This document shows positions 9,179 through 21,336 of a stretch of 64,000 nt of DNA, piece by piece (the stretch's first letter is position 1; each line of letters opens with the position of its first letter). The DNA is from Brucellaceae bacterium (lineage in GTDB: Bacteria; Pseudomonadota; Alphaproteobacteria; Rhizobiales; Rhizobiaceae). The position numbers were made by a program, and so were the translations under genes. The stretch lies in assembly GCA_020637775.1 (NCBI GenBank), contig JACKJV010000003.1, positions 1-64,000 of the forward strand, in the 5' to 3' direction. The notes beneath the pieces are model-generated. The model did not search any database. It saw only the letters and a list, made by a program, of their open reading frames with translations, and had not been told where the DNA came from.

Positions 9179-9666
9179 ACGCGACCGGCCCCATGGTCCG
9201 CGATCTGGATGGCGCGACCGTGCTGCTGCGCTGCGACTTCTCGCAAGGCGTGAGCGGCGACTGCGCTGATGCGATCCGCGCGCTGGCCGGGCGCGGCGCC
9301 CGCGTCGCCATCATCGCGGGCCATGACGATCCGGCCGGTGATATCAATCCGGCCATGTCGCTGCGCCAGTGGATGGAACCCTTGCGCGCGGCGACCGGCC
9401 TGCCCGTCCATTTCGTACCCGATTGCGTCGGCCCGGTTGCCGAGGCAGGCGTTTCCGCCATGCCGCAGGGGGCGGTCGCGCTCCTGGAGAACATCCGCTT
9501 TCACCGGCAGGCACAGCGCCACAGCCGCATCTTCGCCATGCGTCTTTCGGTTCTCGGCGATTACTTCCTCGTGCCCGGCGGCATGCCGGACAGGCCTTCG
9601 CCCTGGATCCGCGAACTGGCCGGCCTGCTTCCCCAACCCACCCGAACCCTTCCCGCCCCTGCCTGA
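9175..9666 (+). CDS. Truncated phosphoglycerate-kinase-like protein (N-domain only)
   Basis: 163 residues; the start overlaps the cbbT stop as ATGA. The segments, in order, echo the N-terminal domain of phosphoglycerate kinase: VLLRCDFS (16-23, cf. the LRVDFNVP region), [15 protein letters not shown] (41-55, cf. the SHLGRP region), a stretch ending PDCVG (82-86), [11 protein letters not shown] (99-109) and [12 protein letters not shown] (120-131). The usual Asn after DF is Ser, the Arg of GRP is gone, the RIxA/PTI block is shortened, and the entire C-terminal nucleotide-binding domain is absent. Catalysis is therefore unlikely. The frame is intact and has a ribosome-binding context, so this looks like a retained, repurposed or decaying gene rather than a sequencing artefact. 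The homology call is by eye. Confidence 0.7.
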   Translation: MNATGPMVRDLDGATVLLRCDFSQGVSGDCADAIRALAGRGARVAIIAGHDDPAGDINPAMSLRQWMEPLRAATGLPVHFVPDCVGPVAEAGVSAMPQGAVALLENIRFHRQAQRHSRIFAMRLSVLGDYFLVPGGMPDRPSPWIRELAGLLPQPTRTLPAPA

Positions 9667-9678
9667 AAGGACAGAACC

Positions 9679-12250
<2,572 letters not shown>

Positions 12251-12303
12251 GCCTCCTGCCTCCAGGTGGCAGACCGCAAACGGATAATGAAAGGAAGACC
12301 GAC

Positions 12304-12693
12304 ATGCGTATCACCCAGGGATGCTTTTCCTTCCTCCCGGACCTGACCGACGCCCAGATTTCCGCACAGGTGGAATATTGCCTGTCGCGCGAATGGGCCA
12401 TCGGCATCGAGTTCACCGACGACCCGCATCCGCGCAACACCTATTGGGAAATGTGGGGCAATCCCATGTTCGACCTCAAGGACGCCAAGGGCGTGATGAT
12501 GGAACTGGACGAGTGCCGCAAGGCACACGGCGAAAAATACATCCGCATCAATGCCTTTGACGACACACGCGGCTTCGAGACAGTGATGATGTCCTTCATC
12601 GTCAATCGCCCCGCCGAGGAGCCGAAGATCGACATGGTGCGCACCGATATGCGCAGCCGCAGCCAGTCCTATTCCTGGCGCGTGGCTGGCTGA
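12304..12693 (+). CDS. cbbS: RuBisCO small subunit
   Basis: 129 residues beginning [14 protein letters not shown], the usual start of form IC small subunits, and containing the conserved [11 protein letters not shown] block. The C-terminus is longer than in green-type subunits, as expected for red-type enzymes, where it forms part of the holoenzyme solvent channel. The start is 53 bases after cbbL behind GAAAGGAAG. Longer in-frame starts would lie inside cbbL and are rejected. Confidence 0.97.
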   Translation: MRITQGCFSFLPDLTDAQISAQVEYCLSREWAIGIEFTDDPHPRNTYWEMWGNPMFDLKDAKGVMMELDECRKAHGEKYIRINAFDDTRGFETVMMSFIVNRPAEEPKIDMVRTDMRSRSQSYSWRVAG

Positions 12694-12814
12694 GAGTGGC
12701 AAGACGGGGGTGGCCCGGCAACCGCGCCGGCCGCCCCTGTTCCACAGGCTTTCAACAGCCTGTCAATGCATGATCCACAGACGGTCCACGGACGATCCAC
12801 AGGAGGCACGGCAA

Positions 12815-13762
12815 ATGGGCGACGACCCGGTCACGGACGAGACACAGCAGGCGGGACCTTCGGCCATAGACCTGAGGGCGGAGTTCCGCTCTTCTGGCGT
12901 GGCGGAGATCCTCGAAGAACTGGACCGCGAGCTCATCGGCCTGAAACCGGTCAAGCAGCGCATCCGCGAGACCGCGGCCCTGCTGCTGGTGGATCGCGCC
13001 CGCCGCCAGATGGGGCTGGCCACAGAAACGCCCACCCTGCACATGAGCTTCACCGGCAATCCGGGCACCGGCAAGACCACGGTGGCGCTGAAAATGGCCG
13101 GCCTGCTGCACCGCCTGGGTTACATTCGCAAGGGGCACCTCGTTTCCGTCACGCGCGACGATCTGGTCGGCCAGTATATCGGCCACACCGCGCCCAAGAC
13201 CAGGGAAGTGCTGAAAAAGGCCATGGGCGGCGTGCTCTTCATCGACGAAGCCTATTATCTCTACAAGCCGGACAATGAGCGCGACTATGGTCAGGAGGCC
13301 ATCGAGATCCTGCTTCAGGTGATGGAAAACAACCGCGACGATCTCGTCGTCATCATGGCCGGCTATGCCGACCGGATGGACCGCTTTTTCGCCGCCAATC
13401 CCGGCTTCCGCTCGCGCATCGCCCATCATGTCGAGTTTCCCGATTATTCCGACGAGGAATTGCTGCGCATATCGCGGACCATGCTGGAGGCACGGAACTA
13501 TCGCTTCGACGCGGCGGCCGAACAGGCCATGGCCGACTATATCGCCCTGCGCCGCGCCCAGCCGCATTTCGCCAATGCCCGTTCCATCCGCAACGCGCTC
13601 GACCGCGCCCGCCTGCGCCAGGCCAACCGCCTGTTCGAAAGCGCGGCCGGCCCGCTGGATGCCGACGCGCTCAGCACCATCACCGAAGATGACATCCGCG
13701 CAAGCCGCGTCTTTTCCGGCGGGCTGGATGTCGACCGCGCGACGCGTGCCGCCGCCGAATAG
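12815..13762 (+). CDS. cbbX: Red-type RuBisCO activase CbbX (AAA+)
   Basis: 315 residues; Walker A GNPGTGKT (81-88), Walker B VLFIDE (140-145) and a pore-loop region ([12 protein letters not shown]). CbbX threads the C-terminus of inhibited red-type CbbL to release tight-binding sugar phosphates, and is RuBP-stimulated. The ATG at 12815 has a perfect AGGAGG at 12801-12806. The 121-base gap from cbbS contains three short repeats of the type TCCACAG/TCCACGG but no other obvious feature. Confidence 0.97.
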   Translation: MGDDPVTDETQQAGPSAIDLRAEFRSSGVAEILEELDRELIGLKPVKQRIRETAALLLVDRARRQMGLATETPTLHMSFTGNPGTGKTTVALKMAGLLHRLGYIRKGHLVSVTRDDLVGQYIGHTAPKTREVLKKAMGGVLFIDEAYYLYKPDNERDYGQEAIEILLQVMENNRDDLVVIMAGYADRMDRFFAANPGFRSRIAHHVEFPDYSDEELLRISRTMLEARNYRFDAAAEQAMADYIALRRAQPHFANARSIRNALDRARLRQANRLFESAAGPLDADALSTITEDDIRASRVFSGGLDVDRATRAAAE

Positions 13763-13774
13763 GAGACATAGCCC

Positions 13775-14470
13775 ATGACCTTCGACCGTGCGATCAAGAT
13801 TGCGCCCTCCATCCTGTCCGCCGACTTCGCCAATTTCGGGCGTGAGATCCGCGCCATCGAGGCGCAAGGCGCCGACTGGGTGCATGTCGATGTCATGGAC
13901 GGCCATTTCGTGCCCAACCTGACCTTCGGTCCGCCAGCCGTGAAGGCCTTCCGCCCGCATGTGAAGACGGTGATGGATGTGCATCTGATGATCGCGCCCG
14001 TCGATCCGTGGATCGAGGCCTATGCGGATGCTGGCGCGGATGTTCTGACCGCGCACCTGGAAGCCGGGCCGCATATCCACCGCACACTTCAGGCCATTCG
14101 CGCAGCCGGCATGAAAGCCGGTGTGGCGCTCAATCCCGGCACGCCCGCGCAAGCCGTGGCCCATCTGCTCGACCTTGCGGACCTTGTGCTTGTGATGACG
14201 GTGAATCCGGGTTTCGGCGGCCAGAAATTCATCGACATGACCGACAAGATCCGCGCCCTGCGCGCCATGATCGGCGACCGGCCCATCCATGTTCAGGTCG
14301 ATGGCGGCGTCGATCCGGCCACCGCCCCACTGGTCGCGGAGGCGGGCGCCGACGTGCTGGTTGCCGGATCGGCGGTTTTTCGCGGCGGCTCGGTGGACAA
14401 TCCGGCCGTTTATGGCGACAACATCCGGGCCATCCGTGCCGCTGCCACCACCTCCCGCGCCGCGGCCTGA
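13775..14470 (+). CDS. cbbE: Ribulose-phosphate 3-epimerase
   Basis: 231-residue TIM-barrel enzyme with the family blocks APSILSADF near the N-terminus, [11 protein letters not shown] (about 33-43), and [12 protein letters not shown] in the second half. It interconverts ribulose 5-phosphate and xylulose 5-phosphate. TAGGAGA precedes the ATG by a short spacer; 12 bases separate it from cbbX, so it belongs to the cbb operon. Confidence 0.96.
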   Translation: MTFDRAIKIAPSILSADFANFGREIRAIEAQGADWVHVDVMDGHFVPNLTFGPPAVKAFRPHVKTVMDVHLMIAPVDPWIEAYADAGADVLTAHLEAGPHIHRTLQAIRAAGMKAGVALNPGTPAQAVAHLLDLADLVLVMTVNPGFGGQKFIDMTDKIRALRAMIGDRPIHVQVDGGVDPATAPLVAEAGADVLVAGSAVFRGGSVDNPAVYGDNIRAIRAAATTSRAAA

Positions 14471-14499
14471 GCGAAACAGCAAACCCCCGGAGTTGTCCC

Positions 14500-15057
14500 A
14501 TGGCCGCCATTCCTCCCGTCTGTGATTTCGGCTGGAAGCCGGTCGACGCCACCCTGCCGGGCGTCGACGGAAAGAATCGCTCCATCCTTGGCGAGGCGGG
14601 CCCGAACGGTCTCGTCGTCGCCTTCATCTGCAACCATTGCCCCTATGTGCTGGCGGTGATCGACCGGATCGCCCGCGATGCCCGCGACCTTCAGGCGCTC
14701 GGCATGGGCTTCGTCGCCATCTGCTCCAACGATGCCGAGGCCTATCCCGCCGACAGTTTCGACAACATGAAACGCTTTGCTGCGGCTCACGACCTGCCTT
14801 TCCCCTATCTGCATGATGAAACGCAGGCGGTCGCCCGTGCATGGGATGCGGTCTGCACACCGGACTTTTTCGGCTTCAACAAGGCGATGGAACTGCAATA
14901 TCGAGGCCGCCTCGATGCCTCGCGCAAGGAAACCGCCCCGGCCGACATCCGCCGCGATCTCCATGAAGCGATGAAACAGGTGGCCGAAACGGGGCAGGGC
15001 CCGCGCGACCAGATCGCTTCCATGGGCTGTTCCATCAAGTGGAAGGATGCCGCATGA
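14500..15057 (+). CDS. Thioredoxin-fold (AhpC/TSA-like) family protein
   Basis: 185 residues without signal peptide. A thioredoxin-fold segment has the redox motif CNHCPY (44-49), i.e. CXXC followed by Pro, in AFICNHCPYV. It resembles cytosolic thioredoxin-family proteins of the redoxin/AhpC-TSA group. GGAG (14489-14492) precedes the start; its stop overlaps the cbbZ start as ATGA. The position inside the cbb operon suggests redox control or protection of a Calvin enzyme, but this is inference and substrates are unknown. Confidence 0.85.
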   Translation: MAAIPPVCDFGWKPVDATLPGVDGKNRSILGEAGPNGLVVAFICNHCPYVLAVIDRIARDARDLQALGMGFVAICSNDAEAYPADSFDNMKRFAAAHDLPFPYLHDETQAVARAWDAVCTPDFFGFNKAMELQYRGRLDASRKETAPADIRRDLHEAMKQVAETGQGPRDQIASMGCSIKWKDAA

Positions 15058-15764
15058 GCCGGCATTTCGCGCAGGGCGGAGACCGTTGCGGCTGGCCGCA
15101 GGCCATCTTCTTCGACCTTGACGGCACGCTGGTCGATTCCGCGCCGGACCTCGCCGCCTCGCTCAACGAGGTTCTGGCGCTGGAAGGCCATGCCGCCCTT
15201 TCGCTGGACGAGGTGCGCGCCATGGTCGGCAATGGCGTGCGCAAGCTGGTGGAACGCGGCTTTGCAGCCCGTGCCATCGCGCTGCAAGGCACCGTGCTCG
15301 ATGCCCGGACCGCGACCATGATGGAGACCTATGGCCGCCAGGTCACCGAGCGCACCACGCTCATGCCTGCCGCTGAGATGATCGTCAAAGCCTACCACCA
15401 AGCCGGTGTCACGCTCGGCGTCGTCACCAACAAGCCGGAAGGCTTTACCCGCGCCATTCTCGACCATTTCGGTTTCTCGGATCTGATGGCGGTCGTCGTC
15501 GGCGGCGATAGCGGACCGGAGAAGAAGCCGGCGCCGGACATGTTGCTTCACGCGGCCAGACAGGCCGGCTTTCACCCGTCGCGCTGCCTGATGGTGGGCG
15601 ACAGTCCGGCAGATGCGGGCGCCGCGCGCGCCGCCGGCATGGCCTGTGTTCTGGTGCGCGGCGGCTATACAACCGTACCGGTGGATCAAATCCCCTGCGA
15701 TGGCGTGATCGATAGCCTGGCGCAACTCGGCCAAGCTATCGAGCGTCTCAAGGAGCCGGCCTGA
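15054..15764 (+). CDS. cbbZ: Phosphoglycolate phosphatase (HAD family)
   Basis: 236 residues with HAD motif I FFDLDGTLVDSAPDL (Asp21 nucleophile, Asp23), the VTNKP motif II region and the GDSPADAGAARAAGM motif IV region. It dephosphorylates 2-phosphoglycolate formed by RuBisCO oxygenation. The start at 15054 overlaps the previous stop and has GGAAGGA upstream; an in-frame ATG at 15039 is possible but has no better site. Last gene of the cbb operon. Confidence 0.93.
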   Translation: MSRHFAQGGDRCGWPQAIFFDLDGTLVDSAPDLAASLNEVLALEGHAALSLDEVRAMVGNGVRKLVERGFAARAIALQGTVLDARTATMMETYGRQVTERTTLMPAAEMIVKAYHQAGVTLGVVTNKPEGFTRAILDHFGFSDLMAVVVGGDSGPEKKPAPDMLLHAARQAGFHPSRCLMVGDSPADAGAARAAGMACVLVRGGYTTVPVDQIPCDGVIDSLAQLGQAIERLKEPA

Positions 15765-15795
15765 ACCGCTGGCCCATGATCGGCGGCAAAACGCC

Positions 15796-15819
15796 GGAGC
15801 CGGCTGATATGCCGGCTCC
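15796..15819. terminator. Hairpin between cbbZ and gcvP
   Basis: A perfect 9-bp stem GGAGCCGGC/GCCGGCTCC with a 6-base loop lies between the convergent stops of cbbZ and gcvP. On the minus strand the stem is followed shortly by GGCGTTTTGC, so it could end gcvP transcripts; on the plus strand there is no T tract. Confidence 0.6.
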
Positions 15820-15828
15820 CTCAAAGCG

Positions 15829-18627
15829 TCAGGTGTTGACGGCCAGTGCTTCCACCGGCGGGCAGGTGCAGACCAGGTTGCGGTCGCCATGCACGTTGTC
15901 GATCCGCGCCACGGGCGGCCAGTATTTCGACGCCGGCGAGGCGCCGTCCGGCATGGCAGCCTCGGCCCGGCTGTAGGCGTGGCCCCAGTCGGCTGCCAGC
16001 AGGTCTTCCGCCGTATGCGGTGCATTGACCAGCGGATTGTCCTCCTTCGGCCAGGTGCCGTCCGCCACCTTGCCCGCTTCCGCGGCAATGGCCAGCATGG
16101 CATCGCAGAACCGGTCGATTTCCTTCTTCGGTTCGGATTCGGTCGGTTCCACCATCAGCGTCCCCGCCACCGGCCAGGACATGGTCGGCGCGTGAAAGCC
16201 GTAGTCGATCAGCCGCTTGGCGATGTCATCCACCGAAATGCCGGCACTGTCCTTCAGCACCCGCGTGTCGAGAATGCACTCATGCGCGACACGCCCCTTG
16301 CGGCCCTTGTAGAGTACGGGATAGGCCTCTTCGAGCCGCCGCGCGATGTAATTGGCCGACAGGATGGCTGCCTCGCTTGCCCGTTTCAGCCCGTCCGCGC
16401 CCATCATCCGGATATACATCCAGGTGATCGGCAGGATGGCCGCGCTGCCAAAAGCGGCTGATGCGACGGCATGGTCGCTGCCCTGGGTCACATGGCCCGG
16501 CAGGCAGGGCGCCAGATGTGCTTTCACGCCGATGGGCCCGACGCCGGGTCCGCCCCCGCCATGGGGAATGCAGAAGGTCTTGTGCAGGTTCATGTGGCAG
16601 ACATCGGCGCCGATGTCGCCAGGCCGGGCCAGCCCGACCATGGCGTTGAGATTGGCGCCATCGAGATAGACCTGACCGCCATGGGCGTGGATGATGTCGC
16701 AGATCTCGGTGATCGCTTCCTCGAACACGCCATGGGTCGAGGGATAGGTGACCATCAATGCGGCCAGCCGGTCGCCATGCTGCGCCGCCTTGGCCTTCAG
16801 ATCGGCCACATCCACGTCGCCGCTGTCGGTGCATTTGACCACCACCACGTCAAGGCCGGCCATATGCGCGCTGGCCGGGTTCGTGCCATGGGCGGACGAC
16901 GGGATCAGGCAGATCCTGCGGTCCTTGTCGCCGCGCGCCTCGTGATAGCGCCGGATTGCCAGAAGGCCGGCATATTCGCCCTGGCTGCCGGCATTGGGTT
17001 GAAGCGATACGGCATCGAAACCGGTGATCTCGCCAAGCCACGCCTCGAGATCGTCGAACATGGCACGATAACCCGGCGCATGGGCGGCGGGTGCGAAGGG
17101 ATGGATGTTGGCCACCTGCGCCCAGCTCACCGGGGCCATCTCGGCGGCGGCATTCAGCTTCATCGTGCAGGAGCCGAGCGGGATCATCGCCCGGTCCAGC
17201 GCGAGATCCTTGTCGGCCAGCTTGCGCAGGAACCGCATCATCTCGGTTTCCGACCGGTTTTCATGAAAGACCGGCTGTGTCAGGAAGCCGGCCGCCTCGC
17301 GCGGGGCTGGCAGGGCGCTGGCGGCCACGTCGGCAAGGCGCGCGCCGAACAGCCGCGCCAGGCCGGTCACGTCATCGTCCGTACTGGTCTCGTCGAAGGC
17401 GACGGAGACCGTATCGGCATCGATCACGCGCAGCAGCCGGCCATCGGCTTCCGCGTCGGCAGCGATGGCCTCGGCCTTGCCCGGCACCGTCACGGTGACC
17501 GTGTCGAAGAAATGCGCCCCGGCCAGGGCAAGCCCGTGATCGCGAAGCGCCTGGCCCAGGCGCGCGGCCTTTTCATGCACGCCGGCCGCAATGGCGCGCA
17601 GTCCTTCCGGCCCGTGCCAGATGGCATAGGCGGCGGCCATGTTGGCCAGCAGCGCCTGCGCCGTGCAGATGTTGGAGGTCGCCTTTTCGCGCCGGATGTG
17701 CTGCTCCCGGGTCTGCAAGGCCAGCCGATAGCCGGGGCGGCCCCTGGCATCGACGGATTCGCCGACAAGCCGGCCCGGCAGCAGCCGGGTCAGGGGCTCG
17801 GTCACGGCCATGTAGGCGGCGTGCGGCCCGCCATAGCCCATCGGCACGCCGAAACGCTGCATCGAGCCGACGGCGATATCCGCGCCCCAGTGTGCCGGGG
17901 GCTCCAGCAGGGTCAGCGCCAGCGGATCGGCAACGGCCACGACCAGCGCACCCACTTCTTTTGCCTTCGCGATCAGCGCGGAGTGGTCGCCATAGACGCC
18001 CGCCGTGTCCGGCCACGCGACCAGCAATGCCGCCGTGCCCTCGTCGATTGCGCCGGAGGCGGTCAACCCCAGCGCCTGTCCGCGTGTCATCACCACATCC
18101 ATGGTCTGGGGATGCAGGTCGCCGGCCAGCACGACATGCGAGCGCTTTTCGCGATGGTGCCGGAAGGCCACGCCCACGGCCTCGGCCACGGCCGTGCCCT
18201 CGTCCAGCAGCGAAGCGGAGGCAACCGGCAGGCCGGTCAGTTCCGCCACCAGTGTCTGGAAGTGAAACAGCATTTCCAGCCGGCCCTGGCTGATTTCGGC
18301 CTGGTAGGGCGTATAGGCCGTGTACCAGGCCGGGTTCTCGAACAGGTTGCGCTGGATGACGGGCGGAACGTGGCAGCCATGATAGCCCTGGCCGATGAAG
18401 CTTTTGGCCACGGTATTGGCATCCATTTTCGCAAACAGTTCGCCAAGCGCGTCCTGTTCGCTCACCGCCGCGGGCAGGTCCAGCGCCCGGTCGAGCCGGA
18501 TGGAAGCGGGAACGCTTTCGAATATCAGCGTTTCAAGCGAGGGAACGCCGATTTTTGACAGCATGGCGCGCATGTCCGTGTCGGAAAGCCCGACATGGCG
18601 GCGCGCGAAGGAGGCTGCAGCACTCAT
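15829..18627 (-). CDS. gcvP: Glycine dehydrogenase (aminomethyl-transferring), P-protein
   Basis: 932 residues, the single-chain P-protein length (both halves fused). The PLP lysine motif [14 protein letters not shown] lies near residue 680. It decarboxylates glycine and passes the aminomethyl group to lipoylated GcvH. It is the last gene of gcvT-gcvH-gcvP, 11 bases after gcvH, and is convergent with cbbZ. Confidence 0.97.
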   Translation of the reverse strand: MSAAASFARRHVGLSDTDMRAMLSKIGVPSLETLIFESVPASIRLDRALDLPAAVSEQDALGELFAKMDANTVAKSFIGQGYHGCHVPPVIQRNLFENPAWYTAYTPYQAEISQGRLEMLFHFQTLVAELTGLPVASASLLDEGTAVAEAVGVAFRHHREKRSHVVLAGDLHPQTMDVVMTRGQALGLTASGAIDEGTAALLVAWPDTAGVYGDHSALIAKAKEVGALVVAVADPLALTLLEPPAHWGADIAVGSMQRFGVPMGYGGPHAAYMAVTEPLTRLLPGRLVGESVDARGRPGYRLALQTREQHIRREKATSNICTAQALLANMAAAYAIWHGPEGLRAIAAGVHEKAARLGQALRDHGLALAGAHFFDTVTVTVPGKAEAIAADAEADGRLLRVIDADTVSVAFDETSTDDDVTGLARLFGARLADVAASALPAPREAAGFLTQPVFHENRSETEMMRFLRKLADKDLALDRAMIPLGSCTMKLNAAAEMAPVSWAQVANIHPFAPAAHAPGYRAMFDDLEAWLGEITGFDAVSLQPNAGSQGEYAGLLAIRRYHEARGDKDRRICLIPSSAHGTNPASAHMAGLDVVVVKCTDSGDVDVADLKAKAAQHGDRLAALMVTYPSTHGVFEEAITEICDIIHAHGGQVYLDGANLNAMVGLARPGDIGADVCHMNLHKTFCIPHGGGGPGVGPIGVKAHLAPCLPGHVTQGSDHAVASAAFGSAAILPITWMYIRMMGADGLKRASEAAILSANYIARRLEEAYPVLYKGRKGRVAHECILDTRVLKDSAGISVDDIAKRLIDYGFHAPTMSWPVAGTLMVEPTESEPKKEIDRFCDAMLAIAAEAGKVADGTWPKEDNPLVNAPHTAEDLLAADWGHAYSRAEAAMPDGASPASKYWPPVARIDNVHGDRNLVCTCPPVEALAVNT

Positions 18628-18638
18628 GGGGGCCTCCT

Positions 18639-19007
18639 TCAGCCGATCATCGCCTGGTAGGCATCGGCGTCCATCAGACCGTCGAGCTGGCTTTCATCGG
18701 CAAGCGTCATCTTCCAGAGCCAGCCGTCGCTCTCGGCCGCGCTGTTGACGAGTTCTGGCTGAGAAGACAACGCCTCGTTCGCAGCCGTGATTTCGCCGTC
18801 AGCGGGCGCATAGACATCCGAGGCCGCCTTGACGGACTCGACCACGACGGCCGCATCCCCTTTGGACACGGTCTTGCCGGGTTCCGGCAGTTCGACGAAG
18901 ACGAGATCGCCAAGCTGTTCCTGGGCGTGGTTGGTGATGCCGACGGTCGCCACGCCGTTCTCGACGCGGATCCATTCGTGGTCTTCGGTGAAATAGGTCT
19001 TGCTCAT
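18639..19007 (-). CDS. gcvH: Glycine cleavage system H protein
   Basis: 122 residues with the lipoylation motif ESVKAASD (Lys60) in a typical H-protein fold. The ATG at 19007 gives the normal N-terminus [12 protein letters not shown]; any upstream start would lie inside gcvT. It carries the aminomethyl group between GcvP, GcvT and dihydrolipoamide dehydrogenase. 5 bases separate it from gcvT. Confidence 0.97.
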   Translation of the reverse strand: MSKTYFTEDHEWIRVENGVATVGITNHAQEQLGDLVFVELPEPGKTVSKGDAAVVVESVKAASDVYAPADGEITAANEALSSQPELVNSAAESDGWLWKMTLADESQLDGLMDADAYQAMIG

Positions 19008-19012
19008 GGTGG

Positions 19013-20116
19013 TCACCCCTGGGTGCTGCGTTTCTGGATGAAGGGAAGCTTGACGACGGTCATGGTCACGGGTTTGCCGCGCACCTCTGCCGTCAGGGCC
19101 GTGCCGGGTCTGGAAAGCACCTTCGGTACATGGCCCATGGACACGGGATGGCCGGCTGAGGGTCCGAACCCGCCGGAAGTCACGGTGCCCACGGTCCTGC
19201 CCTCCTCGTCCATGAGCGGCGCGCCGGCGCGCACCGGCTGGCGGCCGTCGGGCACAAGGCCCACGCGCTTGCGTGTCGCGCCTTCGGAAATGATGCGGGC
19301 AAGCGCGTCGGCGCCGAAGAAGTCGCCCCCCGCACGCAGCCCCTTGGGGATCGCCCAGAGCAGGCCGGCGCTTACAGGGTCCGTCTCCTCGTCGAGATCC
19401 TGCCCATAGAGGCACAGACCGGCTTCCAGCCGCAGGCTGTCGCGCGCTGCCAGACCGATCCACGCCACCCGGTCATCGCCGGCCAGGCGGCTGGCGAAGG
19501 CCTGCGCCTCGTCCGCCGGCATGGCGATCTCGAACCCGTCCTCGCCGGTATAGCCAGAGCGCGTCAGGAACCAGCCGGGCCGCGGTTCGGTCCCCGACAT
19601 GAAGGTGAGAGCGTCGATCGCCTCGCCGGCATCGCGCATCACGTCTGCGGCCATCGGTCCCTGCAGGGCCAGCAGCACCCGGTCGAGCGGCGTTACCGTG
19701 CAGTCGAACGGGCCGGCCGCCTCGCGCAGGCGCGCCAGGTCAACGGCAGCCCGCGATGCGTTCGCAACCACCATGAATCGTTCCGGCGCGAGCCGGGTGA
19801 CGATGAGATCGTCGATGATGCCGGCCTGCGCGTTGAGCAGGAAGGTGTATTTGCTTTTCCCGTCGCCCATGGCGTCCGGTTGCAGCGGGCAGGCCCGGGC
19901 AAGGGCGGAAGCGGCCCCGGCGCCTTCGATCAGCACCAGCCGCATGTGGGAAATGTCGAACAGTCCCGCCTTTTCGCGCACATGCAGGTGTTCCTGCAGC
20001 ACGCCCATGGGATAGCTCAGTGGCATGGACCATCCGGCAAACGCGCCGAATTTCGCGCCCGCTTGCGCATGAAGATCATGCAAGGGAAGGGTATTCAGGT
20101 CATCGCTCTCGCCCAC
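19013..20116 (-). CDS. gcvT: Aminomethyltransferase, T-protein
   Basis: 367 residues with [23 protein letters not shown] at the N-terminus split across the folate-binding barrel, LFDISHM, and [10 protein letters not shown] further on, all typical of GcvT. The start is a GTG at 20116 with AAGGAG 7-8 bases upstream. It transfers the one-carbon unit to tetrahydrofolate. The first gene of the operon; it lies directly downstream of a tandem glycine riboswitch. Confidence 0.95.
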   Translation of the reverse strand: MGESDDLNTLPLHDLHAQAGAKFGAFAGWSMPLSYPMGVLQEHLHVREKAGLFDISHMRLVLIEGAGAASALARACPLQPDAMGDGKSKYTFLLNAQAGIIDDLIVTRLAPERFMVVANASRAAVDLARLREAAGPFDCTVTPLDRVLLALQGPMAADVMRDAGEAIDALTFMSGTEPRPGWFLTRSGYTGEDGFEIAMPADEAQAFASRLAGDDRVAWIGLAARDSLRLEAGLCLYGQDLDEETDPVSAGLLWAIPKGLRAGGDFFGADALARIISEGATRKRVGLVPDGRQPVRAGAPLMDEEGRTVGTVTSGGFGPSAGHPVSMGHVPKVLSRPGTALTAEVRGKPVTMTVVKLPFIQKRSTQG

Positions 20117-20171
20117 GGGCTGCTCCTTGACGACAGGTTGCGTGGTCCGCCCTCACAATGAAGGCTGGGAC

Positions 20172-20376
20172 CGCCCCTCTGTCGGAAGCCTGAGAGATTC
20201 GCGCCGCGGGAACCCTGTCCGCACCGCTTACACCGTCGGCGCAGGTTTCCCCTTGTGGGAAAAACCTGACTTTCCAGAGCGCCTTGACCTGTCCGCGGTT
20301 CTTTTGCCTGAGAGATTTCGGGCGATTTCCCCTTCGGCGGTTTCCCCATTCACGAGGAAACTCTCTCCCGCCAGAC
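20172..20376 (-). promoter_or_regulatory. Tandem glycine riboswitch
   Basis: On the minus strand two aptamer units are visible. The first has GGGAGAGAG at its 5' end and ATCTCTCAGG (complement of 20307-20316 region) followed by CAAAAG and GCGGACAG. The second contains TCTGGAAAG, GCGGACAGGG and another ATCTCTCAGG (complement of the 20189-20198 region), ending in GACAGAGGGG. Both repeat the conserved core of the glycine riboswitch class. It is expected to switch gcvTHP on when glycine accumulates. The gene-free stretch 20117-20455 is otherwise leader and promoter sequence. Confidence 0.93.
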
Positions 20377-20455
20377 AGACCGGTCGTGCGACCGTGAGCA
20401 GACCTGAACCTAGGGCGATTCCGCCCGCTTGTCACGCCCCCTTGTGCCCACGGCT

Positions 20456-21265
20456 CTAGGCGCCCAGTTCCACGGACCGTGCGCGCGCTGCCTCGACCGC
20501 CTCTTCCACGAGTGTTTTCAGACGGTTGTCCCCCATGAGCACGGCCAGCGCGGCGGCTGTCGTGCCATTGGGGCTGGTCACCTGTTCGCGCAGCGTGCCC
20601 GGTGCCTCGCCGCTCTCGAACGCCAGTTTCGCCGCACCCAGAACGGTCTGGCGGGCCAGCAGATCCGCGGTTTCGGCCGGCAGCCCGGCTTTCTCGCCCG
20701 CCGCCGTCAGCGCTTCGATGAAATGGAACACATAGGCCGGGCCGGAGCCGGAAACGGCCGTCACGGCGTCCATCAGGTCTTCCGATGGAATGGAGGTGAC
20801 AGCCCCGTTTTGCGCCAGAAGCATGTTGACCGCGTCCATGGCGGAAGGCGCGACGCGTCCGTTGGCGAAGGTCACCATCATGCCCTGGCCGATGGCTGCC
20901 GGCGTATTGGGCATGCAGCGCACGATGGCGGCATCCTCGCCGACAAGCGACTGCAATGTCGCAACCCTTGTGCCGGCGGCAATCGACACGATGGTGGCTC
21001 CGGCTTCGGCGAAACGGCGATAGGCCGGCGCGGCATCGCCCATCACCTGCGGCTTGACCGCCAGGACGACGACATCGGCGCGCAGGTCATCGGGAAGTGC
21101 GACGGCCTCCGCCACGGCTGTCACGCCCTGCGCGGCCGCCCGCGCGCGCAGCGCCTCGGCCGGTTCCACCACGGTGCAATCGCCAGGTGCCAGCACACCG
21201 CCGGCAATCCACGCCTTCAGCATTGCAAAACCCATATTGCCGCATCCGGCCATGATCACGCGCAT
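20456..21265 (-). CDS. proC: Pyrroline-5-carboxylate reductase
   Basis: 269 residues; the N-terminal Rossmann motif GCGNMG is at about 8-13, and the C-terminal helical domain carries AVSGSGPAYVF and the VTSPNGTTAAAL block conserved in ProC. It reduces pyrroline-5-carboxylate to proline with NAD(P)H. GAGGAGAG precedes the ATG. Transcribed alone, head-to-tail with the upstream exopolysaccharide genes on the same strand. Confidence 0.95.
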   Translation of the reverse strand: MRVIMAGCGNMGFAMLKAWIAGGVLAPGDCTVVEPAEALRARAAAQGVTAVAEAVALPDDLRADVVVLAVKPQVMGDAAPAYRRFAEAGATIVSIAAGTRVATLQSLVGEDAAIVRCMPNTPAAIGQGMMVTFANGRVAPSAMDAVNMLLAQNGAVTSIPSEDLMDAVTAVSGSGPAYVFHFIEALTAAGEKAGLPAETADLLARQTVLGAAKLAFESGEAPGTLREQVTSPNGTTAAALAVLMGDNRLKTLVEEAVEAARARSVELGA

Positions 21266-21336
21266 GGTGCTCTCCTCGCCTTGAACTGTTTCGCCTTCTT
21301 GGCAAACCGGCTGCCGCTTTGCAATCGCCGCCGGTG

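Noticed and set aside
16471..18558. 695-residue plus-strand frame opposite gcvP
   Set aside because: Antisense to a full-length P-protein with the PLP-lysine motif; no homology visible.
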